From the NCBI RefSeq assembly GCF_023074075.1, contig NZ_JADPKT010000100.1, positions 159,582 through 223,581 of the forward strand: a stretch of 64,000 bases of DNA, in the 5' to 3' direction. Below the pieces are notes generated by a model. That model made no database searches and was not told the DNA's origin. It worked only from the letters and a program-made list of their open reading frames with translations. Of the stretch, positions 57,111-64,000 are shown piece after piece. The stretch comes from Bradyrhizobium sp. 138. Its GTDB lineage: Bacteria > Pseudomonadota > Alphaproteobacteria > Rhizobiales > Xanthobacteraceae. The stretch's first letter is position 1. Each line of letters begins with the position of its first letter. The position numbers and the translations under genes were made by a program.

Positions 57111-57985
57111 TCTACGACATCCGTCACGTCACCACCTACGAATATGAAAGCCCGGTCAGCTTCGCCCGCTGCACGTTGCGGCTGGAGCCGCGAGGCGGCG
57201 CCGGCCAGGAGCTGATCTCGCATCATGTCGAGATCCGGCCGCGTCCTTCCGAGCGCAATGTCCGGCGCGATTTCTTCGGCACGCTGACCGAGAGCGTCGT
57301 GATCGAAGCCGCGCATCGCAATCTGCGCATCAACTCGCGTTCGCGTGTGTCGGTGTCGCGCCGGCCGCCGGCGCGCGATGCGCTCAGTCCGCCCTGGGAA
57401 AGCGTTCGCGATATCGCCTTCGAGGCGACCAGCCTCGGGCCATCCTCGCCGGTCGGTTACGTCTTTGCGAGTCCGCTGGTGCCGGTGCTGCGTCCGGTCA
57501 GCGCCTATGCGGCTTTGAGCTTTGCGCCCGGCGCGGGCATCCTCGCCTGCGCCGTCGATCTCATGCGTCGCATTCGCACCGAGTTTCGCTACGACCCCAA
57601 GGCGACGGTGATCTCGACGCCGCTCGGCGAGGTGTTCGACAAGCGTCACGGCGTCTGCCAGGATTTTGCCCATGTGATGATCGCGGGGCTGCGCGGGCTG
57701 GGTCTGCCAGCGGCCTATGTCAGCGGATATCTGCGCACCATTCCGCCGCCGGGCCAGCCACGCCTGCAAGGCGCCGATGCCACCCATGCCTGGGTGTCGC
57801 TGTGGTGCGGGGCCGAGCTTGGCTGGGTCGATTTCGATCCGACCAACGATCTGCTGATCGGCAACGACCATATCGTGCTCGCGGTCGGGCGCGATTTCTC
57901 CGACGTTTCGCCGGTCGACGGCATCATCGTCGGCTCACCCAAGCAGAAGCTCGGCGTCGCCGTCGACGTGCTGCTGGTGGAGTAG
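57107..57985 (+). CDS. Transglutaminase-like cysteine protease, second copy
   Basis: 292 residues from a GTG at 57107 that overlaps the ATP-grasp stop. It has the bacterial transglutaminase N-terminal domain (IYDIRHVTTYEYESPV) and a core with Cys184 in RHGVCQDFAHVMIA, His227 in ATHAWVSLWC and Asp242 or Asp244 in GWVDFDPTND, a complete triad. It is a shorter paralogue of the first domain of the 51285 gene. No signal peptide. In the predicted system one transglutaminase homologue may remove or mature peptides made by the ligases. Confidence 0.9.
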   Translation: MIYDIRHVTTYEYESPVSFARCTLRLEPRGGAGQELISHHVEIRPRPSERNVRRDFFGTLTESVVIEAAHRNLRINSRSRVSVSRRPPARDALSPPWESVRDIAFEATSLGPSSPVGYVFASPLVPVLRPVSAYAALSFAPGAGILACAVDLMRRIRTEFRYDPKATVISTPLGEVFDKRHGVCQDFAHVMIAGLRGLGLPAAYVSGYLRTIPPPGQPRLQGADATHAWVSLWCGAELGWVDFDPTNDLLIGNDHIVLAVGRDFSDVSPVDGIIVGSPKQKLGVAVDVLLVE

Positions 57986-58200
57986 AAGCAGGCTGCCGCG
58001 CCGTCGCCGGCCGCGAGGGTGTATCGGACCGCTGCCGCAACCGCGATCTCGCATAGCACAACGGTAACATATTTCCGTCATCGCGTTCCCAAGGATTTGG
58101 TCAGCCGGCCCAAGATGGGCTATGCTGGTCCTTGCGTCGAGGACAAGAATGAGACGTCGGGAGATGGCATGGGACACCACCGACAAGCGGGGCTGCATCC

Positions 58201-59028
58201 ATGATGACGTTACCGAGACTGGCGGCTGAATCCCTGGAGAAGGTGCTGGGCTCGTTCATGCGTCGCAGGTTTGGCGAGGCTTCGGCGAACATCATCGAGA
58301 GCGCGACCCGCACCACGATGGAATGCATCGGCAACAGCGATGCGCTCTATCACAATATCGAGCACACGATGCTGGTGACCCTGGCGGGCCATTCCATTCT
58401 CAGCGGCCGATATCTCCACACGCATCTGGAGGCCGAGGATTACGTCCACGTCCTGATCGCCTGCCTCGCTCACGATATCGGCTATGTGAGAGGCCTGTTC
58501 GAGGAGGATGACGAGGACGGCTTTCTGATCGACGCGGCCGGCACCAAGGTCTCCCTGCCGCGGGGCGCGTCGGATGCCAGCCTGATGATGTATCACGTCG
58601 ATCGCTCGAAATTATACGTGATGCGGCGGCTGCGGCATATTCCGGGACTTGATCCGGAGCGCATCGCCCGCGCCATCGAGGGCACGCGGTTTCCCGCTCA
58701 GCAGGGCCAGGACTACGACGCCGAAGGCTCGATCCTGCGCGCCGCCGACTTCATCGGCCAGCTCGGCGATCCCAACTATCTGCGCAAGGCCAACGCGCTC
58801 TATTACGAGTTCGAAGAGGTCGGCATGAATCGCCAGCTCGGCTACGATTCGCCCGCCGACATCGTGAACCGCTATCCACAATTCTACTGGAACAGCGTCG
58901 CTCCTCACATCCAGACCGAGATCGGCTATCTCAACAAGACCGAGATCGGCCGGCAATGGATTGCCAATCTCTACAGCAACGTGTTCCGCGCCGAGCGCGA
59001 CATCTCGCTGTCCGGCCCGCAGAAATAG
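58201..59028 (+). CDS. HD-domain metal-dependent phosphohydrolase-like protein
   Basis: 275 residues, starting MMTLPRLAAE (the second Met at 58204 is also possible). The HD metal site is complete in outline: YHNIEHTMLV (about 49-58, first His), CLAHDIGYVRGLF (the His-Asp doublet, about 92-104) and a late Asp in ILRAADFIGQLGDPNY (about 181-196). HD proteins hydrolyse phosphoesters of nucleotides or cyclic nucleotides. The gene is 215 bases downstream of the transglutaminase operon on the same strand, with no strong terminator seen between, so co-regulation is possible. Substrate unknown. Confidence 0.82.
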   Translation: MMTLPRLAAESLEKVLGSFMRRRFGEASANIIESATRTTMECIGNSDALYHNIEHTMLVTLAGHSILSGRYLHTHLEAEDYVHVLIACLAHDIGYVRGLFEEDDEDGFLIDAAGTKVSLPRGASDASLMMYHVDRSKLYVMRRLRHIPGLDPERIARAIEGTRFPAQQGQDYDAEGSILRAADFIGQLGDPNYLRKANALYYEFEEVGMNRQLGYDSPADIVNRYPQFYWNSVAPHIQTEIGYLNKTEIGRQWIANLYSNVFRAERDISLSGPQK

Positions 59029-59039
59029 GCCGCGCTCTT

Positions 59040-59117
59040 GTAGCCCGGATGAGCGCAGCGATATCCGGGGCAGGCGTCGTAGGAATCCCGGATGTCGCTG
59101 CGCTCATCCGGGCTACG
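59040..59117. repeat. Palindromic dispersed repeat (GTAGCCCGGATGAGCG...GGGCTAC)
   Basis: GTAGCCCGGATGAGCGCAGCGA and TCGCTGCGCTCATCCGGGCTAC pair over 22 bases (59040-59061 and 59095-59116), with smaller stems around ATATCCGGGG and ATCCCGGAT inside. It lies between the HD and alpha/beta hydrolase genes on the same strand; a likely terminator. Confidence 0.8.
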
Positions 59118-59138
59118 ACCTCAATTCCGTGAGTAACC

Positions 59139-60041
59139 ATGCAACAAAACACCGTCGCCACGGACACACTCGACATCGCCTATCGCGAATATGGCGCGCC
59201 GGATGGCTGGCCCTGCATCCTGGGGCACGGCTTTCCCTATGACGTGAACGCCTACGCCGAGGCCGCGCCGATCATTGCAGAGGCGGGCGCACGCGTGCTG
59301 GTGCCCTGGCTGCGCGGCTATGGGCCGACGCGTTTCCGCCTCGCGTCGACCTTGCGCTCCGGCGAGCAGGCGGCGCTCGGCGCCGATCTCTTGGCCTTCA
59401 TGGACGCGCTTCGTATCGAGCGCGCGGTCGTCGGCGGCTATGATTGGGGCGGGCGCGCGGCCTGCGTGGTATCGGCGCTCTATCCGGAGCGCGTGATCGG
59501 GCTCGTCTCCGGCAATTCCTACAACATCCAGAACATCGCCCGCGCCATGGAGCCGGCCTCGCCACCGGAGGAGGCCGCGCTCTGGTATCAATATCTGTTC
59601 CACAACGAGCGTGGCCGCCGGGCGCTGGAGCGCAACCGCCGCGGCTTCGCGCGGCAGCTCTGGTCGATGTGGTCGCCGACATGGGCGTTCGACGATGCAA
59701 CGTTCGAGCGCAGTGCAATTGCGTTCGACAATCCCGATTTCGTCGATGTCGTGATCCATTCCTACCGCCACCGCTATGCGCTGGTTGACGGTGACCCCGC
59801 CTACGCCGCGATCGAGGCAAGGCTCGCCGCGCAGCCACAGGTCCGCGTCCCGACCATCGCGATCGACGGCGACAGCGACGGCGTCAATCCCGGCACCGGC
59901 CATCATGCCCGCAAGTTCGAGGGCGCGTTCGAGCGCCGCGTCTTCACCGGTGCCGGTCATAATCTGCCGCAGGAGCGGCCGGCCGAATGGGCGCGAGCCG
60001 TGATCGACGTCCGGAAGGCGGCTGCGTCACAGCCCGCCTAA
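59139..60041 (+). CDS. Alpha/beta-fold hydrolase with Asp nucleophile (epoxide hydrolase/dehalogenase type)
   Basis: 300 residues. The oxyanion-hole sequence is LGHGFPYD (about 28-35) and the nucleophile elbow is GGYDWGGRAA (about 98-107). Asp at the nucleophile position distinguishes epoxide hydrolases and haloalkane dehalogenases from Ser esterases. The cap region contains the aromatic-rich WSMWSPTWAFDD. The late Asp in IDGDSDGVN and the catalytic His in GAGHNLPQE complete the triad. No signal peptide. It lies upstream of folE but is separated by a 107-base gap and need not share its function. Confidence 0.87.
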   Translation: MQQNTVATDTLDIAYREYGAPDGWPCILGHGFPYDVNAYAEAAPIIAEAGARVLVPWLRGYGPTRFRLASTLRSGEQAALGADLLAFMDALRIERAVVGGYDWGGRAACVVSALYPERVIGLVSGNSYNIQNIARAMEPASPPEEAALWYQYLFHNERGRRALERNRRGFARQLWSMWSPTWAFDDATFERSAIAFDNPDFVDVVIHSYRHRYALVDGDPAYAAIEARLAAQPQVRVPTIAIDGDSDGVNPGTGHHARKFEGAFERRVFTGAGHNLPQERPAEWARAVIDVRKAAASQPA

Positions 60042-60148
60042 GCTCCGCCCCCTCCAAATTTCCCTGATCTGCGGGAACCTTTTCCGATTGCAGCCGTCCA
60101 AGCTGTGGGGCCGCTTCTGGATGCGGCTCGTTGCAGGGGAGGATCTCG

Positions 60149-60775
60149 ATGAAGTCGCAGGTGCGTAAGCTCGAACGTGTCGCGGTGGCGCAGGCGCCGG
60201 TCGAACGGCCCGACAGGGCGGAGGTCGAGCAGGCGATCCGGACCATCATCCGCTGGGCCGGCGATGATCCCGCGCGCGACGGTCTGCGCGAGACACCTGA
60301 TCGCGTTGCACGCGCTTTCGAGGAGTATTTTTCCGGATACGTGCAGGATCCGACCGAAATCCTGCAAAAGACCTTTGAGGAGATCGAAGGCTATGACGAG
60401 ATGATCGTGCTGCGCGGCGTTCGCTTCGAGAGCCATTGCGAGCACCACATGGCACCGATCGTCGGCCGCGCCTGGGTCGCCTATATTCCGCAAGGGCGCG
60501 TCGTCGGCATCTCCAAGCTCGCGCGCGTGGTGGACGTCTACGCGAAGCGGCTCCAGATCCAGGAAAAGATGACCGCGCAGATCGCCAACACCATCAACGA
60601 CGTGCTCAAGCCCGAAGGCGTCGGCGTCATCATCAAGGCGACGCACCATTGCATGACCACGCGCGGTGCGCACAAGCCCGGCACCGATCTCGTCACCAGC
60701 CGCATGCTAGGCGTGTTCCGCGACAACGCGCTGACGCGCCAGGAACTGCTGGGGCTCGCCAATTCGGGCGATTAA
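60149..60775 (+). CDS. folE: GTP cyclohydrolase I
   Basis: 208 residues; the ATG at 60149 follows AGGGGAGG, so an upstream TTG at 60131 is not needed. Zinc-binding Cys and His are in ESHCEHHMAPIVG (about 80-92) and the second Cys in THHCMTTRGAHKPG (about 163-176). GLRETPDRVARAFEEYFSGY is the conserved N-terminal helix and SKLARVVDVYAKRLQIQE the active-site region. It converts GTP to 7,8-dihydroneopterin triphosphate for folate synthesis. No folate genes are nearby. Confidence 0.96.
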   Translation: MKSQVRKLERVAVAQAPVERPDRAEVEQAIRTIIRWAGDDPARDGLRETPDRVARAFEEYFSGYVQDPTEILQKTFEEIEGYDEMIVLRGVRFESHCEHHMAPIVGRAWVAYIPQGRVVGISKLARVVDVYAKRLQIQEKMTAQIANTINDVLKPEGVGVIIKATHHCMTTRGAHKPGTDLVTSRMLGVFRDNALTRQELLGLANSGD

Positions 60776-60803
60776 CCCGCACAGGCATGAAGGAGGCGTT
60801 GCC

Positions 60804-62327
60804 ATGGCCGAGGACAAAAAGCCGAGCGGACCCGATCTGAGCAAAGGCGCGCCGCTGACTGCGTTCAAGGACGGCAAATTGCTCGGTCACGTCGGGGAGG
60901 AAGACGTCCTGCTGGTGCAGGCCGGCAGCGAGGTCTTTGCGATCGAGCCGGCCTGCAGCCATTATCACGGCCCGCTCGCCGAGGGCCTGGTGGTGAGCGA
61001 TACCATCCGCTGCCCCTGGCATCATGCCTGCTTCTCCTTGCGTACGGGCGAAGCCACGCGGCCGCCTGCGTTGAACGCGCTGGCGGTCTGGGAGGTCACG
61101 CGCGATCGGGACAACATCATCGTCCGGCGCAAGCGCGAGGCACTGACGCCGCCGGCCGCACATCGCAGCGCGCCGACGCCGGATAGATTCGTCATCGTCG
61201 GCGGCGGCGCCGCCGGCTTTTCCGCGGCCGAGACGCTCCGGCGCGAGGGCTTTGCCGGCGCCATCACCATGCTCAGCAATGACGGCGCAATGCCGGTCGA
61301 CCGGCCAAATCTCTCCAAGGACTACCTCGCAGGCAACGCGCCGGAGGACTGGTTGCCGCTGCGCGGTGAGGATTACTACCGGGATGCAGGCATCGATCTC
61401 AGGCTCAACACCGACGTCGCCGCCATCGATGCGAAGACGCGCAGTGTGACGCTGGGCAATGGCGACAAGCTGCCATTCGACCGGCTGCTGCTCGCGACCG
61501 GCGCCGAGCCGGTCAAGCTGCAGATCCCGGGCGCGGACCAGCCGCATGTTCACACCCTGCGCTCCGTCGCCGACAGCCGCGCCATCATCAAGGCCGCAGG
61601 GAGTGCCAGGCGCTCGCTGGTGATCGGCGCCAGCTTCATCGGCCTCGAGGTCGCGGCCTCCTTGCGGGCGCGCAAGATCGAGGTGCACGTGGTCGCGCCG
61701 GAAGAGCGGCCGATGCAGAAGGTGCTCGGCGCCGAGATGGGCGACTTCGTCCGGTCATTGCACGAAGAGAACGGCGTGATCTTCCACTTGAAGGATACGG
61801 TGGAGAAGCTCGATGGCATGCGCGCGACGCTGAAGAGCGGCGCGGTCATCGAAGCTGACCTGGTCGTCGTCGGCATCGGCGTCAGGCCGCGCCTCGCGCT
61901 CGCCGAGCAGGCTGGATTGGCCGCCGATCGTGGCGTCAGCGTGAGCGAATATCTGGAGACCAGCGTCGCGGGCATCTTCGCGGCCGGCGACATCGCGCGC
62001 TGGCCCGATCCGCATTCCCGGCAAACCATCCGCGTCGAGCATTGGGTGGTGGCGGAGCGGCAGGGTCAAACCGCGGCGCGCAACATGCTCGGCAGGCGCG
62101 AGCGCTTCGACGCGGTGCCGTTCTTCTGGAGCCAGCACTACGACGTGCCGATCAACTATGTCGGCCACGCCGAGACCTTCGATGACATCGCGATCGAGGG
62201 CAGTATCTCCGGAAAGGACTGCCTGCTGAAGTACCGCAAGGGCGGTCGCGTGCTGGCGGTCGCTTCAATTTATCGCGATCTCGACAATCTCAAGGCCGAA
62301 TTGGAGATGGAGCGGTCGCACGCCTGA
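60804..62327 (+). CDS. Rieske-domain FAD/NAD(P)H oxidoreductase (AIFL-type)
   Basis: 507 residues. An N-terminal Rieske [2Fe-2S] domain (about 10-110) has Cys51-x-His53 in EPACSHYHGPL and Cys70-x2-His73 in RCPWHHACF. It is followed by a pyridine-nucleotide-disulfide-type reductase: FAD motif VIVGGGAAGFSAAETL (about 131-146), NLSKDYLAG, NAD-binding VIGASFIGLEVAASLRAR and IFAAGDIARW. A C-terminal reductase dimerisation domain ends with the FFWSQHYDVPINYVG motif. Such proteins donate electrons from NADH to oxygenases or ferredoxins, or are annotated AIF-like. No oxygenase is adjacent. It starts 28 bases after folE. Confidence 0.9.
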   Translation: MAEDKKPSGPDLSKGAPLTAFKDGKLLGHVGEEDVLLVQAGSEVFAIEPACSHYHGPLAEGLVVSDTIRCPWHHACFSLRTGEATRPPALNALAVWEVTRDRDNIIVRRKREALTPPAAHRSAPTPDRFVIVGGGAAGFSAAETLRREGFAGAITMLSNDGAMPVDRPNLSKDYLAGNAPEDWLPLRGEDYYRDAGIDLRLNTDVAAIDAKTRSVTLGNGDKLPFDRLLLATGAEPVKLQIPGADQPHVHTLRSVADSRAIIKAAGSARRSLVIGASFIGLEVAASLRARKIEVHVVAPEERPMQKVLGAEMGDFVRSLHEENGVIFHLKDTVEKLDGMRATLKSGAVIEADLVVVGIGVRPRLALAEQAGLAADRGVSVSEYLETSVAGIFAAGDIARWPDPHSRQTIRVEHWVVAERQGQTAARNMLGRRERFDAVPFFWSQHYDVPINYVGHAETFDDIAIEGSISGKDCLLKYRKGGRVLAVASIYRDLDNLKAELEMERSHA

Positions 62328-62482
62328 CGCTGCGCTCCGGTCGGAGCGGCGGTGTGGGGCACGCCATGCCATCAGCAACTCGACGCAAGACCATCTTGCG
62401 GAACTCGGCTGATCTGACGCGCTGACAAAAAGCAGCACGCCGCGTGACCACCTCGCGCGGTCATGATCCCTGGGGAGAAACC

Positions 62483-63694
62483 ATGAAAGCCGCTTTGGCC
62501 CTGGCCGCAGCACTGGCTGCCGCCTGTCTGTCGACATCAGCTGCCGCGCAAAAATCCTACGGCCCTGGCGTCAGCGACACCGAGATCAAGATCGGCAACA
62601 CCATGCCCTATAGCGGCCCGGCCTCGCCGCTCAGCATCACCGGCAGGGTGATTGCGGCCTATTTCGACGAGGTCAACGAGAAGGGCGGGGTCAATGGCCG
62701 CAAGCTCAACCTGATCTCGCTGGATGATGCGTTCTCGCCGCCCAAGACCATGGAGGCGGCGCGCCGTCTGGTCGAGGGCGACGGCGTCGCCTTCATCTTC
62801 GCGACCATGGGCACGGCGCCGAGCTCGGCGATCGCGAAATATCTCAACAGCAACAAGGTGCCGCAGCTTTTCCTGATCAGTTCGGCCTCCAAGTGGAACG
62901 ATCCCGCCAACATGCCCTGGTCGATGGCGCTGCCCTGGGCGCCGAACTACACCAGCGAGGCCGCGATCGACGTCGCCTATGCCCGCGCCAAGAACCCGAA
63001 TGCGCGTTTCGCGCTGCTCTATCAGAACGACGACGCCGGCAAGGAATACTTACGCGGCGTCAAGGAGGCGCTCGGCCCCGACGCCGACAAGGCGATCGCG
63101 ATGGCCTCGAGCTTCGAGGTCGCCGACCCCACCGTCGATTCCCAGGTGCTGACGCTGGCGAACACCAAGGCCGACGTCTTCATGATCTATTCGGTGACGC
63201 CGCGCGCATGCGCGCAGGCGATCCGGAAAGCGCATGAGGTCGGCTGGCAGCCCACGCGCTTCCTCGCCTCCGGCTGCGCCAACAAGGCAACCGTGATGGT
63301 GCCGGCGGGCCTCGAGGCCGGCAAGGGCGTGCTGTCGCTCGGCGCGCTCAAGCCGTTCGTCGAGGCGCCGAAAAACGACCCGGCGATGACGGCCTATATC
63401 GACTTGATGAAGAAGCGCCTGCCCAACGCCGACATCAACAACGTCGCCGGCCTCTACGGCTACACCGTCGCCGAGGCGCTGGTGATGCTGCTGAGGCAGT
63501 GCAAGGACAATCTGACCCGCGAGAGCATCATGGCGCAGGCCGCGAATTTGAAGAACGTCCCGCTGTCGCTGCTGATGCCCGGCATCACCCTCAACACCAC
63601 GCCGCAGGATTTTCGTCCGATCAAGGACGGCTACATGCTGCAGTTCGACGGCAACGATTGGGTGGTGGCGAGCGAGCTCTTGAAGGGAACGTGA
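62483..63694 (+). CDS. Branched-chain-amino-acid-type ABC transporter substrate-binding protein
   Basis: 403 residues from the ATG at 62483 (GGGGAGAAACC site). MKAALALAAALAAACLSTSAAA is a Sec signal with cleavage near AAA-QKS. The mature protein is a type 1 periplasmic-binding fold of the LivJ family: GVSDTEIKIGNTMPYSGP, YFDEVNEKGGVNGRKLNLIS, RRLVEGDGVAFIFATMGT and FALLYQNDDAGKEYLRGV. ABC transporter components (LivFGHM) would be expected downstream, beyond the window. The substrate could be an aromatic acid, since many such proteins in Bradyrhizobium bind them. Confidence 0.92.
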   Translation: MKAALALAAALAAACLSTSAAAQKSYGPGVSDTEIKIGNTMPYSGPASPLSITGRVIAAYFDEVNEKGGVNGRKLNLISLDDAFSPPKTMEAARRLVEGDGVAFIFATMGTAPSSAIAKYLNSNKVPQLFLISSASKWNDPANMPWSMALPWAPNYTSEAAIDVAYARAKNPNARFALLYQNDDAGKEYLRGVKEALGPDADKAIAMASSFEVADPTVDSQVLTLANTKADVFMIYSVTPRACAQAIRKAHEVGWQPTRFLASGCANKATVMVPAGLEAGKGVLSLGALKPFVEAPKNDPAMTAYIDLMKKRLPNADINNVAGLYGYTVAEALVMLLRQCKDNLTRESIMAQAANLKNVPLSLLMPGITLNTTPQDFRPIKDGYMLQFDGNDWVVASELLKGT

Positions 63695-63697
63695 GGG

Positions 63698-63905
63698 GCT
63701 CTCTCCGCGAGTTCGGAATCGTAGGGTGGGCAAAGGCGCTCTTGCGCCGTGCCCACCACCTCTCTCCGTCGCAAAGAATGCGTGGGCACGCTCCCGCCTT
63801 CGCTCTTCGAGCTACGGCGGCCGCTTTGCCCACCCTACGACGCTACGGCACTGACCGCTGAAGGGCGTCAGGGCGGGAGCTCTCTCCGCGAGTTCGGAAT
63901 CGTAG
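63698..63905. repeat. 27-bp perfect direct repeat flanking a REPIN-like unit
   Basis: The 27-base sequence at 63698-63724 recurs exactly at 63879-63905, 181 bases apart. It begins GCTCTCTCCGCGAGTT and ends CGGAATCGTAG. The last five bases of the first copy are also the first bases of the REPIN unit at 63720. In the second copy the same CGTAG is followed by unrelated sequence. Confidence 0.85.
63720..63839. repeat. REPIN-like palindromic repeat, GGTGGGC subtype
   Basis: CGTAGGGTGGGCAAAGG ... GCCGCTTTGCCCACCCTACG with a long interior (GCCTTCGCTCTTCGAGC), 25 bases after the binding-protein stop codon. Confidence 0.87.
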
Positions 63906-63976
63906 ATTCCATGGGGCGGTGAGCGGGCTCTTTCCGATAGGTTTGGGTTTCCACACTCGAACCATCGGAGAGTCTG

Positions 63977-64000
63977 ATGCAAGCATCGACCGAGAGCACG
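63977..64000 (+). CDS. Possible start of a gene cut by the window end
   Basis: ATG at 63977 with CGGAGAG seven bases upstream begins a frame MQASTEST that is open to the last base. Too short to identify. It could be another component of the transporter started by the upstream binding protein, or unrelated. Confidence 0.3.

Noticed and set aside
1..64000. CRISPR array or prophage
   Set aside because: No series of short, evenly spaced direct repeats with unique spacers, no cas genes and no phage structural or integrase genes were found on either strand.

Overview
The window looks like chromosomal DNA of a Bradyrhizobium-type alphaproteobacterium. The evidence is the high GC content, the dense set of CoA-thioester and aromatic-acid catabolism genes, GTG and TTG starts with purine-rich ribosome binding sites, and many copies of the palindromic dispersed repeats I associate with Bradyrhizobium genomes. 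The genus call is recognition from memory, not a search. No rRNA, tRNA, CRISPR array, complete insertion sequence or prophage was seen.

Layout. 1-2388: the end of a tetronate (L-threonate/D-erythronate) operon, made of a dehydrogenase tail, isomerase and kinase. 2560-4251: a chemoreceptor. 4501-21554: a large block of acyl-CoA metabolism (thiolase-like protein, nitronate monooxygenase, YghU-type GST, two acyl-CoA dehydrogenases, three crotonases, two short-chain dehydrogenases, two acyl-CoA ligases). Its core, 8676-13878, holds an ACAD10/11-type dehydrogenase, an SDR, an APH-type phosphotransferase and a DUF6285 protein. This matches the parts list of the levulinate/4-hydroxyacyl-CoA (Lva) pathway.

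21715-25331: a small accessory stretch with YccF, an orphan substrate-binding protein, a frameshifted glyoxalase-fold gene, a VapBC-like toxin-antitoxin pair and a small membrane protein. Each gene is followed by a copy of one repeat subtype not seen elsewhere in the window. 25508-28693: a TRAP transporter (dctPQM order). 28694-29808: a gene-poor spacer with repeats. 29809-32607: PEP carboxylase. 32669-38587: an exported SMP-30/gluconolactonase protein, an MFE-2-like SDR, a thiolase/DUF35 pair, and an amidase/DUF2848 pair. 38904-40313: two 2OG-Fe(II) dioxygenases, the second being AlkB. 40368-41606: an MFS transporter.

41584-51118: a homoprotocatechuate (hpa) meta-cleavage cluster (D, E, F, a G-like FAH protein, H, the regulator hpaR and an hpaI-type aldolase). 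A perfect-arm palindrome lies between hpaH and hpaR, and a GarD/UxaA-type dehydratase follows the aldolase. 51285-57985: three tightly packed genes for transglutaminase + DUF2126 amidoligase, circularly permuted ATP-grasp + Alpha-E, and a second transglutaminase. This is a conserved but functionally obscure predicted peptide-ligation system and the strongest candidate for undescribed biology here. 58201-63694: an HD-domain protein, an Asp-nucleophile alpha/beta hydrolase, GTP cyclohydrolase I, a Rieske-FAD reductase and a branched-chain-amino-acid-type binding protein.

Across the window a repeat superfamily with a constant outer end (CGTAGG...CCTACG) and compensating inner stem changes follows many genes. 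It behaves like a REPIN (paired REP) family.
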